A stretch of 64,000 nt of DNA from Flavobacterium luteolum (GTDB taxonomy: Bacteria; Bacteroidota; Bacteroidia; Flavobacteriales; Flavobacteriaceae): positions 4,760,501 through 4,824,500 of the forward strand of contig NZ_CP114286.1 in the NCBI RefSeq assembly GCF_027111275.1. Reading direction: 5' to 3'. A program made the position numbers and the translations under genes. Shown piece by piece: positions 37,881 to 46,817 of the stretch (positions are counted from its first letter, which is position 1; every line of letters starts with the position of its first letter). Under the pieces are notes generated by a model. It searched no databases. It saw only the letters and a program-made list of their open reading frames with translations, and had not been told where the DNA came from.

Positions 37881-38075
37881 CGGGATTTCGAACCATCGTT
37901 CAGCTTCGATTAAATCTCTGATAGCGCCACTTTAAGACTGTTTATTTCAAACAGACTAAGAATTTCTTGTGAAAAAATCGAACCACAAATATTAGGCTGT
38001 GAAGGCTTGAAAAATCTACACATTAGGGCATAAAAAAAGAGACAACTATTTGCTAGTTGTCTCCTTAAGTGACCT
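37834..38075. repeat. Right copy of island-flanking direct repeat
   Basis: Same orientation as 2098-2339 and about 90% identical by eye. It runs from the end of the 54-residue ORF through the tRNA-Arg terminator to the last six bases of tRNA-Arg. It marks the right boundary of the island and the attachment site. Confidence 0.8.
38032..38063 (-). terminator. Terminator of tRNA-Arg
   Basis: On the minus strand GGAGACAACTA-GCAAA-TAGTTGTCTC is followed by seven T. It lies directly downstream of the tRNA 3' end. A similar hairpin is kept in the left repeat copy. Confidence 0.75.
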
Positions 38076-38143
38076 CGACTGGATTCAAACCAGTAACCTT
38101 CTGAGCCGTAATCAGATGCGCTATTCAGTTGCGCCACGAGGCC
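38070..38143 (-). tRNA. tRNA-Arg (anticodon ACG), island attachment gene
   Basis: A 74-base cloverleaf on the minus strand. Acceptor GGCCTCG/CGAGGTC with discriminator A; D stem GCGC/GCGC; anticodon stem TCTGA/TCAGA with loop TTACGGC (anticodon ACG); T stem ACTGG/CCAGT. All stems pair with one wobble. The 3' end is the island junction, and the gene remains whole. A good TATCTTTG promoter box lies upstream. Confidence 0.95.
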
Positions 38144-38199
38144 TTTTTGTTATCAATTAGCTATTTTTTTGTAGCTTTGTTGATTGCTTATTGCGGGTG

Positions 38200-38207
38200 C
38201 AAAGATA
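38200..38207 (-). promoter_or_regulatory. -7 box of the tRNA-Arg promoter
   Basis: TATCTTTG on the minus strand matches the Bacteroidota -7 consensus and is followed by GCACC. A TTG lies about 19 bases upstream as a partial -33 box. Position fits transcription of tRNA-Arg with a leader of about 50 bases. Confidence 0.6.
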
Positions 38208-38257
38208 GACATAAATGTGAGATAAACAAGAGAAAAATAACAGAAAATTAAAAAAAA

Positions 38258-38770
38258 ATGAAGATTGAAAATTATATACGTGATATTCAGGGATTTCCAA
38301 AAGAAGGAATTTTGTTTAAAGATATAACTCCTTTACTAATTAACCCAGAAGCGCGAACAAATTGCTTAAAAATCTTGGTTGATTCATTAGAAAATCAAAA
38401 AATAGACAAAGTTGTTGGTGCTGAATCGCGTGGTTTTTTCTTCGGAATGCTGCTTGCGCAGGAATTAAACGCTGGATTTGTTCCAGTAAGGAAACCAAAA
38501 AAGCTTCCGTTTGATACGATTTCTGCGTCCTACGAGTTGGAATATGGAACAGATAGCTTAGAAATGCATACCGATGCTATTAAAAAAGGAGATCGCGTTT
38601 TAATTCATGATGATGTTCTAGCTACTGGCGGAACCGCAAAAGCAGTTTGTGAATTGGTGGAGAAATTAGGAGGCGAAATCGTGCAATGCAATTTCTTGAT
38701 GGAATTGACTTTTTTGAACGGAAGAGAAAAAATTGCAGCGTATCCCGTTTTTGCCGCATTAACGTATTAG
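38258..38770 (+). CDS. apt: Adenine phosphoribosyltransferase
   Basis: A 170-residue enzyme of normal length that makes AMP from adenine and PRPP in purine salvage. The PRPP-binding loop is VLIHDDVLATGGTA (114-127). VGAESRGFFFG (53-63) and VPVRKPKKLPF (76-86) are typical of Apt. Cytosolic and usually a homodimer. It is divergent from the tRNA gene and convergent with the response regulator, with only one base between the stops. It belongs to the core genome and marks the end of the island. Confidence 0.97.
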   Translation: MKIENYIRDIQGFPKEGILFKDITPLLINPEARTNCLKILVDSLENQKIDKVVGAESRGFFFGMLLAQELNAGFVPVRKPKKLPFDTISASYELEYGTDSLEMHTDAIKKGDRVLIHDDVLATGGTAKAVCELVEKLGGEIVQCNFLMELTFLNGREKIAAYPVFAALTY

Positions 38771-38771
38771 T

Positions 38772-39422
38772 CTAAACAAAAACAATTTTATGCTTAATGG
38801 CATAAAGCACTAGTCCGATTCGGGTTTTTATTTCCAATTTATCAAAAAGCGATTCTCTGTAGCCGTCGATGGTTTTTGGGCTTAAGCACATTTCTGATGC
38901 AATTTCTTTGTATGTCATTTCGGTGCAGGCATGTTTAATAAAAACAATTTCTTTTTCTTTTAAAGAGATTCTTTTATTATCGCTGTTGACTTTGTTGATT
39001 AGCATTCCAGAAACAAGTTCGGTGAAATAAAAACCCTTTTCGACAACGCATTCAATCGCTTCTTTAAAAATCTCGGGCGAAGTATCTTTTAGCAGATAGC
39101 CTTTTGCTCCGTTTGTAATCATTTTTATGATAATTTCTTCATCATCATTTACAGACAAAGCAATTACTTTAAGATCGGGTCTGTTGTCTTTGAGCCATTT
39201 CATGGTGCTTAAACCGTCCAGAACAGGCATATTGACATCGAGCAGAATAAGATCAATTTCGGTAGAATTATTTTCTTCAATGTAGTCTATAAAAACTTTT
39301 CCGTTTTCAAAACGTTCTATCACTTCATAATCGCCAAAACTCTTAATCAGCAATTCAAGCGACTGCGAAAAGAGCAAATGGTCGTCTACAATTATTATTT
39401 TTCTTTTAGCGTTAGTCTTCAT
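38772..39422 (-). CDS. NarL/LuxR-type response regulator
   Basis: A 216-residue regulator. Receiver domain with D13-D14, phosphoacceptor D62 (LILLDVNMPVLDG) and the LLKD Lys near 110. The C-terminal LuxR helix-turn-helix has EMTYKEIASEMCLSPKTIDGYRESLFDKLEI as its recognition region (in part). It overlaps the histidine kinase gene upstream by 11 bases, so it is the cognate regulator. Its targets may include the divergent gene set at 41509-46570, which is inference from position. Confidence 0.93.
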   Translation of the reverse strand: MKTNAKRKIIIVDDHLLFSQSLELLIKSFGDYEVIERFENGKVFIDYIEENNSTEIDLILLDVNMPVLDGLSTMKWLKDNRPDLKVIALSVNDDEEIIIKMITNGAKGYLLKDTSPEIFKEAIECVVEKGFYFTELVSGMLINKVNSDNKRISLKEKEIVFIKHACTEMTYKEIASEMCLSPKTIDGYRESLFDKLEIKTRIGLVLYAIKHKIVFV

Positions 39423-40194
39423 GGTCTTGGGTTAAAGGATATTCGATAGTTACACTGGTTCCGGTGCTGTCTGAATCAAGGATTAATGCGGCACCAATAA
39501 GTTTTGCCCTTAATTTCATATTATTCAATCCGATTCCTGAATTTGACTTCTTAAGATCGTAACCAATTCCGAAATCTTTTAATTTTAAAGTGAAATGAGA
39601 ATCGGTAGTTTCGATATGAACATCAAACAAATCGCTTCTGGAGTGTTTTAAGCTGTTATGAAGCGCTTCTTGGAAAATTCTATAGATAATGAGTTCATGT
39701 TCCTTATTTATGGCTGGAACTGGCCCGATTTGATTAAAATTGAATTTAATCTTTTTAAGTTTCTTGATCCTTTCTAAATCCTGCTGAATGGCTTCGAGAA
39801 AGTTGTTTTGAAGAAGATTGTCTTTGTTTATAATTCGCGAAAGAATTCTTAATTCGTCTAAGGATTTTGCTAAAACAGCTTTTAGATCCTTAAGTTCGTT
39901 TATTTGTACATTTTTACTACTAATGCAGATGTTAAGCTGCATAATAGCCACCGAAATAATCTGGCCAATATTGTCGTGCAATTCTTTACTGATTTCAGAT
40001 AATGTCTGGTCTTTTATTTCGATTCTCGTTTTAACCAATTCGGATTGGAAATACAAATCGGCTTCCATTTTTTCTACTAAAAATTTATTTTTCTTCTTTA
40101 GAAAATAAAAGAAAATAATAAGCAGAACACCAACTAAGGTAAAGAGAACTATACTCAGGGAAATGACTAATAATTGTATTTCTTTTCGCTCCAT
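39412..40194 (-). CDS. Sensor histidine kinase (HisKA_3 type)
   Basis: The frame opens at 40215, but the Met at 40194 (MERKEIQLLVISLSI) gives a natural start before the single membrane helix (about 5-33). This start leaves a 28-base overlap with the membrane protein gene upstream. The dimerisation/phosphoacceptor segment is ISKELHDNIGQ with His73. The ATPase part has a recognisable G box (GIGYDL, then GSGIGLNNM). There is no periplasmic sensor domain, so the signal may come from the co-encoded membrane protein. It forms a four-gene operon with the regulator. Confidence 0.9.
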   Translation of the reverse strand: MERKEIQLLVISLSIVLFTLVGVLLIIFFYFLKKKNKFLVEKMEADLYFQSELVKTRIEIKDQTLSEISKELHDNIGQIISVAIMQLNICISSKNVQINELKDLKAVLAKSLDELRILSRIINKDNLLQNNFLEAIQQDLERIKKLKKIKFNFNQIGPVPAINKEHELIIYRIFQEALHNSLKHSRSDLFDVHIETTDSHFTLKLKDFGIGYDLKKSNSGIGLNNMKLRAKLIGAALILDSDSTGTSVTIEYPLTQDHED

Positions 40195-40814
40195 ATAAAT
40201 CCAATTATAAAACAACTATGTGTCAGAAAATTTAAAATAAACAAAACCAAACTAAAAATAGAATCGTCTTGTTTGATTAGAAACAAGTTAATAGCCAGCA
40301 TAAAAGGTGTAAAAGGAACATGAAAAACGAGTATACCGAGAATATACCAGAAAAATACCGATTTTTTAAAATTCAATATTTTTTCTGAATTAAAAATCTC
40401 AATCAGATAAAGGCAGGATAATATTAAAACTAACAATACACCAATTGCAAAACTATAGGTAAAGGAACGGTTTATGTCTTCTTTGAAATATAAAATATTC
40501 AAGAAAAAAGACATCATAAACAAAATTAAAAATAGAACAGCCGAATTTCTGTGGTCTTTTTTTGTAAGAAGGGCTCTTAGCAGCAGGATATAGGCAGAGA
40601 GGCTGGCAAACATATAGGAATTGTAGACATAAAAATTGAGCAAACCCGTCCATGAGGTAAAATAATAGCCCACAATTTCAATTACAATAGAAAACCAGAT
40701 CAAAATTACTAAAAATTTAGCTTTATTACCAGGAAGTTTTGGCAACGCAAATAAACCAATCGTTCCTGACAATAAAGCCATATAGATGATATAAGATCTT
40801 AAGAATTCGAACAT
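40167..40814 (-). CDS. Multi-pass membrane protein, likely sensor partner
   Basis: A 215-residue hydrophobic protein with about seven membrane segments (for example YIIYMALLSGTIGLFALP, FLVILIWFSIVIEIVGYYF and LVLILSCLYLIEIF). No catalytic motif. It overlaps the histidine kinase start, so it is co-translated and may sense for the kinase, which has no input domain. Proteins of this kind beside small HisKA_3 kinases are common in flavobacteria. The function is otherwise unknown. Confidence 0.8.
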   Translation of the reverse strand: MFEFLRSYIIYMALLSGTIGLFALPKLPGNKAKFLVILIWFSIVIEIVGYYFTSWTGLLNFYVYNSYMFASLSAYILLLRALLTKKDHRNSAVLFLILFMMSFFLNILYFKEDINRSFTYSFAIGVLLVLILSCLYLIEIFNSEKILNFKKSVFFWYILGILVFHVPFTPFMLAINLFLIKQDDSIFSLVLFILNFLTHSCFIIGFIWSEKKYNY

Positions 40815-40821
40815 AATTTTT

Positions 40822-41250
40822 TTAGTATAATAAGCTTGGAGGTCTTCCGATGTTTCCGTAATTCATTGGCTCAAGGCTCTGGATATCAGAAGACATTTCT
40901 TGCATTAAAGCAAAACTTTGCATTTGTGTGCTTTTGTTTTGTGTTTTTTTTCCTGTAGGAACCAAAAATAAAGTGGTCAATCCTGCTTTTTCTCCATGTG
41001 CCTCGTCGTCTGGATATACCCCAAAATAAAAACGGATGCCGTCTACATCATAACCGTCTTTCGCTCCATTAGTTTTGATATAATGAATATAATTTTCCAG
41101 TTCTTCTAGAGAATACCAGATAGCATTCGCATCTTCTTTTTCTGCTTTTTTTGCTGTTAGCGAAGCTTTTTTATTGTTGTAATTCACATTTAATTGTCTA
41201 GCAAATTCTTTTGTGATCAACTGACTTGGTTTTGCGGGTTGATTTTTCAT
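40822..41250 (-). CDS. Small soluble protein of 142 residues, first gene of the sensor operon
   Basis: Function not known. The protein has a central IWYSLEELENYIHYIKTN segment and then DGIRFYFGVYP and TTLFLVPTG strands. This pattern recurs in small flavobacterial proteins beside membrane proteins of the type encoded next. No signal peptide. The next gene starts 7 bases after its stop, so it is co-transcribed with the membrane protein, kinase and regulator. Confidence 0.75.
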   Translation of the reverse strand: MKNQPAKPSQLITKEFARQLNVNYNNKKASLTAKKAEKEDANAIWYSLEELENYIHYIKTNGAKDGYDVDGIRFYFGVYPDDEAHGEKAGLTTLFLVPTGKKTQNKSTQMQSFALMQEMSSDIQSLEPMNYGNIGRPPSLLY

Positions 41251-41508
41251 AGTTTATTATTGATTAATTGGTTAAATGTTTAGTTAACAGCTTTTTGAGT
41301 TGTTATGCAAGACAAAATTATTTGAAACGAAAAATTCCGGCAAGGGGAAATATACCCTTTTTTGATTAGGTAAAAATATTTAAAAAATTGGGTTAAAGTA
41401 CTGTTACATAATAATTTGTAAAAATAGAATTTTACATCGTCAGTTTTAAGGTAAAAAACAGGCAATCATAAATGTAACCTATTAAATAATCAATTAAATT
41501 TTTAAATT

Positions 41509-43524
41509 ATGTCACAACCAACACCTCTAGGTTATCCTCATGCAGGAGCCGGAACAGTAGAAATTCTTTTAGAAAAAGAAGACGGAGCAGATTATGCAGT
41601 GCTTTTTTCGCCAGATCCTAATAATATGTTATTACGAGATGCCGGTCTGCCAATGCAGTTTTACTATTATCCAAAAGCACCACGTCTAGCTAAACACCCA
41701 GATGGAAGATTTAAATTTGCGATGCAGGTTTTTAAATCAGAAGGAGATTCTTCAACCGTAATTGGAGCCGAAGGATTAGAAGAAGAAGCAGGGGCATACA
41801 CTACTTTAACCAGTACAATAGATTTGCCTGAAGCATTATTGAAAAAAGCAATCGATAAATTAAAAACAAAATTACATACCAGCTACAATAATCAGAGACA
41901 ATCAAAACTGTTTGGATTATTTTCTTTCCTAAAAGGTGTCGATCGCGATTTTAATGAAACCAATGTTAGACCTATTCAGTTAACAGAGAATACGATAACG
42001 ATGCACGTCGTGGGCGAAAAATCCCCAAACAATCCTTTTGGTGGAGCAAATCCTTGGACATTCAATATTCAGGGCGAAGGAGCAGGAACTACATTTGGAT
42101 TAGGAGATAACGCACTTTCTGTGCTTATGGGGCGTAACAGCGCTTCGTTAGTAAAAAATGCATTAGAATCTGGTTCTAATAATCTGGTAGTCGAAAACAA
42201 AATTAAATACAAAGGCTACATGCCAACAACCACTATCAGAACAGAAGTTAAGGCGCAAAAAGTGCATAGTTATTTTTCGGCAAAAGCAGATGTAAGTGTA
42301 GGATTTGTTAATGTGGACTGGGAAAGTGAATATGAGAAAATCGTGACCGAAGGCGGTATCGTAAGCGAAATTATTACTGATAACCAGTTTTCTAATGAAG
42401 AAAGAAAAAAAGTAGAGGAGGCGCTTTTTACCAAACAAAGAGATTTTGCATTTCAACTGCTGCAGAAACAGATTTTTGATGTCGCAGATAAGCAATTTAC
42501 ACCTGCGTCAGCTCCAGAAAAGTCAGGAGGGCTTTTCAGAATACTGTTTGGCGGTGCAAGTGTAGGAGTAAGCTTAAAACATGGAAGTCAAGTTAGAAAA
42601 ACTGATTTTGCAGACGAAATCAAATTTTCTGCGGTCGAAGTTTTAGATTCAAAAATCAGTGGAAACTTAACACCTTTAACTTTAAAATCTGGCGCTGAAG
42701 CAAAAGCAGATTTGAAAAACTACATTACCGAAATTCAATTGGATGAAGATTTCTCAAAAGTACAAGTGATCGCATCTTTAAACGGAGGTTTAGTTAAATT
42801 GGATAAAGACAGTGATATTGTGAATGATAATCCGGTGAGTCAAGTTTCTATTGAAGTGGGATATCCAGATTCTAAAGGCAAAATAATCTGGAAAAGTTCA
42901 GGCAGAATGATTGCGCCAGAAGGAACTCCGTATGTGAAAAATGTCAGCAGATCTGGTAAAGAAATCGATGCAATTTTCCCTGCAACCTGGAACGATAAAT
43001 CCAAAGAAAAAAATGCTTTTGTATTTGATTTTGTAAAAAACAACGGCTCTTCTAAAGTTAAAGTAAAACAAGAAGTAATGTACGAGAAAGACAAGAGAAT
43101 CAAGTTAAAAGACACAACGAGAGAATATGAATTTGAAGGAACTAAAATATTCGTTCCGCTTCCGATTCAGAACATGATCAATTATACGCTTTCTACAGAA
43201 GCGCTTTATGATTGCGACACTCTCGAAGTAACTTTGAAAGCAGATAAAATGTCTTCTAAGAAGTACAAATTTACAGTTGATAATTTTGAAGATGCCATTC
43301 CTTACAGAGCGTGGTATGAGGCAGATTATACGGTGAAACCGACAGAGTATAAAGTAAAATATACTTGCAACGGTAAAATTGGCAAGAAGTCTAAAAAAGT
43401 TTCTGTTTCAACAGATTACATCAAACTTGATTATCAGGAAGGCGATGTTCTGTTTGAAATTCCAACAGGAACAGACGCTCAAAATGCCGATATCGAGAAA
43501 ATCAGAGCTCCATTTATGGAATAA
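41509..43524 (+). CDS. Large unrecognised protein (671 residues)
   Basis: Not recognised. It begins MSQPTPLGYPHAGAG with no signal peptide or membrane helix. Residues about 60-130 hold a mixed segment (FAMQVFKSEGD, LPEALLKKAIDKL). The middle has Gly-rich stretches (GGANPWTFNIQGEGAG), and the last 250 residues look like repeated beta-sandwich modules rich in Lys and Asp. It could be a structural or secreted protein with a non-classical route. It is the first of three plus-strand genes leading to a muramidase and is divergent from a sensor operon. A terminator-like hairpin follows before the next gene. Confidence 0.75.
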   Translation: MSQPTPLGYPHAGAGTVEILLEKEDGADYAVLFSPDPNNMLLRDAGLPMQFYYYPKAPRLAKHPDGRFKFAMQVFKSEGDSSTVIGAEGLEEEAGAYTTLTSTIDLPEALLKKAIDKLKTKLHTSYNNQRQSKLFGLFSFLKGVDRDFNETNVRPIQLTENTITMHVVGEKSPNNPFGGANPWTFNIQGEGAGTTFGLGDNALSVLMGRNSASLVKNALESGSNNLVVENKIKYKGYMPTTTIRTEVKAQKVHSYFSAKADVSVGFVNVDWESEYEKIVTEGGIVSEIITDNQFSNEERKKVEEALFTKQRDFAFQLLQKQIFDVADKQFTPASAPEKSGGLFRILFGGASVGVSLKHGSQVRKTDFADEIKFSAVEVLDSKISGNLTPLTLKSGAEAKADLKNYITEIQLDEDFSKVQVIASLNGGLVKLDKDSDIVNDNPVSQVSIEVGYPDSKGKIIWKSSGRMIAPEGTPYVKNVSRSGKEIDAIFPATWNDKSKEKNAFVFDFVKNNGSSKVKVKQEVMYEKDKRIKLKDTTREYEFEGTKIFVPLPIQNMINYTLSTEALYDCDTLEVTLKADKMSSKKYKFTVDNFEDAIPYRAWYEADYTVKPTEYKVKYTCNGKIGKKSKKVSVSTDYIKLDYQEGDVLFEIPTGTDAQNADIEKIRAPFME

Positions 43525-43542
43525 TTTTTTTGAGACATTTTG

Positions 43543-43572
43543 CAAAAGGGACGTAATGTCCCTTTTGTTTCT
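43543..43572 (+). terminator. Hairpin between the 671- and 715-residue protein genes
   Basis: CAAAAGGGAC pairs with GTCCCTTTTG across 5 bases and is followed by TTTCTT. It may stop part of the transcription and so give more of the first protein than of the next ones. Confidence 0.65.
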
Positions 43573-43598
43573 TAACTCATCACTTAAACCTAAACGTC

Positions 43599-45746
43599 AT
43601 GCCAGATTTAAATACATTTAAGCTTAGCGGAACCAAATTGGTTCCTGTAAACCGATTCAATCTCGAGCCTGCCAAACCCAGTACGGCATTTGCAACTGCG
43701 ACACTTTTAAATAATGCTGAATTTAAGGTAATCGAGCATCCTATTATTCATTCTATAGATATTAAATCCATTCTAGTTTTGCCACTTATTGAAAATTATT
43801 GTCCTTTGATAGAGGGAGATAAGGTTATTACAGAGAATGATTCCTTTAAGGATTATTTTAAAAATGAAATTACCTTATTTTTTCCTCAAGTAGAAGTAGA
43901 ACCTAACAACGGAACGCTGTTTTATTATGAAGAAGTGCCGGGCAAATCTGCCGATGAAGGCGGATTTATGGGAAGAGTTACATTGAAATACAGTATTAAA
44001 AATAGACCATTGCAAGCCAACGAGAAAAGTATCGATTTAAATTTTAGACAGGCCGTTTTGAATTTAAAAGTAAAAAATGATATTGTTAGAGTTAACGGAA
44101 CTGTAAATACTGCCACTCAGGAAATTCAGTTTGATTTAATTGATGAAGCTGTAAAAATTGCCTTTTCGAATTTAGTTTCAAAAATAAGCGATTTAATGTG
44201 CGATGTTGATTTGTTTTTTGACTTTAAAGGATATTCTAAGGTAAAACGTAATTTTTTGTTTGCGAAAGATATAGCGGTTTTAAGAAACCCAATTATCACT
44301 AAAAATGATGTAACAGCCAAAACAACTTTACAGCCAAAAGCAACGCTTATATCAAGTCCGTTAATGGTAAAAACTACGAGAACGGGAACGGTAGCGCCAA
44401 AAATGGTAATTTCTGGAATTAGAAGAGATAATGATATACAAGCCGAGGTTCAAGAAGAATATGTAAAAAGCACTTTTCTGCTTAAAATCAATAAAACGGT
44501 AAATTATCCGCGTGTACCCAATGCTCAGACAAGTTTATACTGGAATAACGAAGGCCCGTTTTTTAATAATCCTTTTAATTTAAATGAAGATTTTTCGGAG
44601 TTTAAACAGATATTCGTCTCAGGATATAACTTTAGCCAATTATCGATTTATAAATCAATGGTACAGCCTAATACATTTTTATTGATTTCTAAAATTTACA
44701 GCCTCTCCAAAGATTTAGATAATATGAGGCCTTGTGTGACGACTATTTTTCATGCATACGAAGAAGGCACTGATACATCTGAAGAAATTTCGAAGATCTC
44801 TTTTCAATTTGCTGTTCGTCCGAATCTTTCCAATTATGATCTTGCGAAGCTGAAAATTGCTTTATTGCAGAACAATTTTATTGATGGTGATGCAGCCGAT
44901 TATTTTGATAAGGTTCAGTTTCTATTTCCTAACGATGTTGGAGCTGAGTTTGAGGTAAATGGAAACTACTTTCTTCAGCAAGCATTGATTACGGCAGATG
45001 GAAAACATTATATTTTTGATCTCTCAACCGAAAATTTGTCGGAAGCCAGCATTTTAATCAATGCGTTAAACAATACAATTTCGCAATATGCTAACATCAA
45101 TTTTAAATACAAAGAAATAAAAGATACAAGCGTAATCGAACTAAATCTTGAAGAAACTATCGGAGAAATTGTCGAAAGTTTGATTGATAATCCGACGAAG
45201 AAAATTCAAATCAACAATCAGTCTATTTCAAACTGCAAGCTCAATTCTATTTTGCTGCTTTACAATCAAAATGCAACATATCTGAACAGTGTTTTCTTTA
45301 AAAATTATCCGCAGCTGATAAGTAACGATACTAAATTTCTTGATTTTACGGCATTGAACCCAAGTTCTTCGGGCGAATTGAAAAATGTATTTTTTGATTT
45401 TGAAAATATCGAAAATATTAGTTCTGAGTTTAGCCAGATTGTTTCGCAATCAACATCTTATAATAGGTATGTTCAAGTTCAGATTAAAAGCCAGACAGCT
45501 GCAACGACAAGGATAACGGTTGAATTAACAGTTCAGGAAACGGGAAGTAAATTTGCAATCGAGCGCTTAAAATCTGAATTCTCGACGCCTATATTGTTCA
45601 ATTTTATTATGAAAAACACATTGAACAATACGACACTGATTTCATATAAAGTTAATTATTTTGACAAAAATGATAATCTCACAGGTTCTAAAAACGATGT
45701 TTTTGATTTTTCCAAAACATCAATTCTCACCATAAATAAAAAATAA
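43599..45746 (+). CDS. Large unrecognised protein (715 residues)
   Basis: Not recognised. The protein starts MPDLNTFKLSGTKLVPVN with no signal peptide. It is mostly beta-rich with many Asn and Phe (IIHSIDIKSILVLPLIENY, MVISGIRRDNDIQAEV) and a helical patch near 380-430. The shape suggests a fibrous or multi-domain structural protein. Its stop codon shares a base with the start of the muramidase gene (TAATG), so the two are translated together. The partner link to the 671-residue protein is inferred from order. Confidence 0.75.
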   Translation: MPDLNTFKLSGTKLVPVNRFNLEPAKPSTAFATATLLNNAEFKVIEHPIIHSIDIKSILVLPLIENYCPLIEGDKVITENDSFKDYFKNEITLFFPQVEVEPNNGTLFYYEEVPGKSADEGGFMGRVTLKYSIKNRPLQANEKSIDLNFRQAVLNLKVKNDIVRVNGTVNTATQEIQFDLIDEAVKIAFSNLVSKISDLMCDVDLFFDFKGYSKVKRNFLFAKDIAVLRNPIITKNDVTAKTTLQPKATLISSPLMVKTTRTGTVAPKMVISGIRRDNDIQAEVQEEYVKSTFLLKINKTVNYPRVPNAQTSLYWNNEGPFFNNPFNLNEDFSEFKQIFVSGYNFSQLSIYKSMVQPNTFLLISKIYSLSKDLDNMRPCVTTIFHAYEEGTDTSEEISKISFQFAVRPNLSNYDLAKLKIALLQNNFIDGDAADYFDKVQFLFPNDVGAEFEVNGNYFLQQALITADGKHYIFDLSTENLSEASILINALNNTISQYANINFKYKEIKDTSVIELNLEETIGEIVESLIDNPTKKIQINNQSISNCKLNSILLLYNQNATYLNSVFFKNYPQLISNDTKFLDFTALNPSSSGELKNVFFDFENIENISSEFSQIVSQSTSYNRYVQVQIKSQTAATTRITVELTVQETGSKFAIERLKSEFSTPILFNFIMKNTLNNTTLISYKVNYFDKNDNLTGSKNDVFDFSKTSILTINKK

Positions 45747-46570
45747 TGAGAACCATAAAAGCAGGCACAAAATCTCCCGAAGTTTATTATTTAAACGAGC
45801 TTTTGTCCAAATTAAAGTACGGTGTAATTGTTTCCGATTATTTCGGGACAGAAACAGATAAAGCAATCAAGGATTTTCAGTTAAAAAACAGTCTTGTCGT
45901 TGATGGAGTAGTGGGACTAAAAACTTGGTCGGCACTTTTAGAGAAAAATAGCAATGGCTTTTCGGCAAACAGTAAATTATTGTCAGAACAGGATTTAATC
46001 GATTTTTCAAATCAGTTTAATTTAGAACTCGCGGTTGTAAAAGCGGTAAACGAAGTCGAAAGCAATGGAAAAGGTTTTTTGATCGATGGTCGTCCGAAGA
46101 TTTTATTTGAAGGGCATATTTTCTGGCGAGAACTGGAAAAAAGAGGTGTCAATCCAAGAATTTATGTCAATGCAAATACACAGGATATTTTATTTGAAAA
46201 TTATACTAAAAAGTACTACGTTGGCGGAACAGCCGAATATGTGCGTTTAGAAAAGGCAAAAAATCTTGGTACAGATAAAAAAATCGCAGACGCAGCAAAT
46301 AGTTCGGCTTCTTGGGGACTTTTTCAGATTATGGGTTTTAATGCAGTTTCCATCGGTTACAGTAGTGTTGATGAATATGTAGAAAAAATGAATAAGAATG
46401 AAGGTGAACATTTAAAAGCTTTCGGTCTATTTCTCGAAAAGAATAATTTGATTGGATTGCTGCGAAACAAAAACTGGGGTTCATTTGCTTTAAAATACAA
46501 CGGACCAGCTTACAAAACCAATAAACACGATGAAAAGTTGATGAGAGCGTATCAGAAATATTCTAAATGA
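45746..46570 (+). CDS. Peptidoglycan-binding N-acetylmuramidase
   Basis: A 274-residue protein. The N-terminal 70 residues are a peptidoglycan-binding domain (DYFGTETDKAIKDFQLKNSLVVDGVVGLKTW). The rest matches the N-acetylmuramidase (DUF3380) family: VNEVESNGKGFLIDGRPKIL has the probable catalytic Glu, followed by FEGHIFWREL and a SASWGLFQIMGFN motif. Such enzymes occur in phage lysis modules and with injection machines. There is no signal peptide, so release would need lysis or a special route. Translationally coupled to the 715-residue protein. Confidence 0.88.
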   Translation: MRTIKAGTKSPEVYYLNELLSKLKYGVIVSDYFGTETDKAIKDFQLKNSLVVDGVVGLKTWSALLEKNSNGFSANSKLLSEQDLIDFSNQFNLELAVVKAVNEVESNGKGFLIDGRPKILFEGHIFWRELEKRGVNPRIYVNANTQDILFENYTKKYYVGGTAEYVRLEKAKNLGTDKKIADAANSSASWGLFQIMGFNAVSIGYSSVDEYVEKMNKNEGEHLKAFGLFLEKNNLIGLLRNKNWGSFALKYNGPAYKTNKHDEKLMRAYQKYSK

Positions 46571-46574
46571 GTTT

Positions 46575-46755
46575 GTTTCAGGTTTGAAGTTTCAGGTTTC
46601 AAGTTGATAAACTTTGGGTGTAGATTTACCGCAAAGAACGCAAAGGTTTACGCAAAGAACACAAAGTTTAGCGAACCTTGCGTAAACCTTTGCGTTCTTT
46701 GCGGTTAAAAACCTGAAACCTGAAACCTGAAACCTGAAACTTCAAACTTGAAACA
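46575..46755. repeat. Intergenic heptamer repeats around a 27-bp-stem hairpin
   Basis: The stem CCGCAAAGAACGCAAAGG... (46629-46655) pairs perfectly over 27 bases with 46678-46704. It is flanked by GTTTCAG/GTTTCAA heptamers on the left (46578-46613) and CCTGAAA heptamers on the right (46709-46740), which are each other's inverse. The whole region folds into a long imperfect cruciform. No coding frame. Confidence 0.85.
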
Positions 46756-46763
46756 AAAAAACA

Positions 46764-46797
46764 AACCCGACAAGATCTTAGACCTGTCGGGTTTTTT
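46764..46797 (-). terminator. Terminator near the end of pheT
   Basis: AACCCGACA pairs with TGTCGGGTT across a 12-base loop. T runs are present on the plus strand, and A/T-rich sequence on the other side, so it may act for the converging muramidase operon and for pheT. Confidence 0.75.
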
Positions 46798-46817
46798 ATT
46801 TTAGAACTAGAAAGAAT

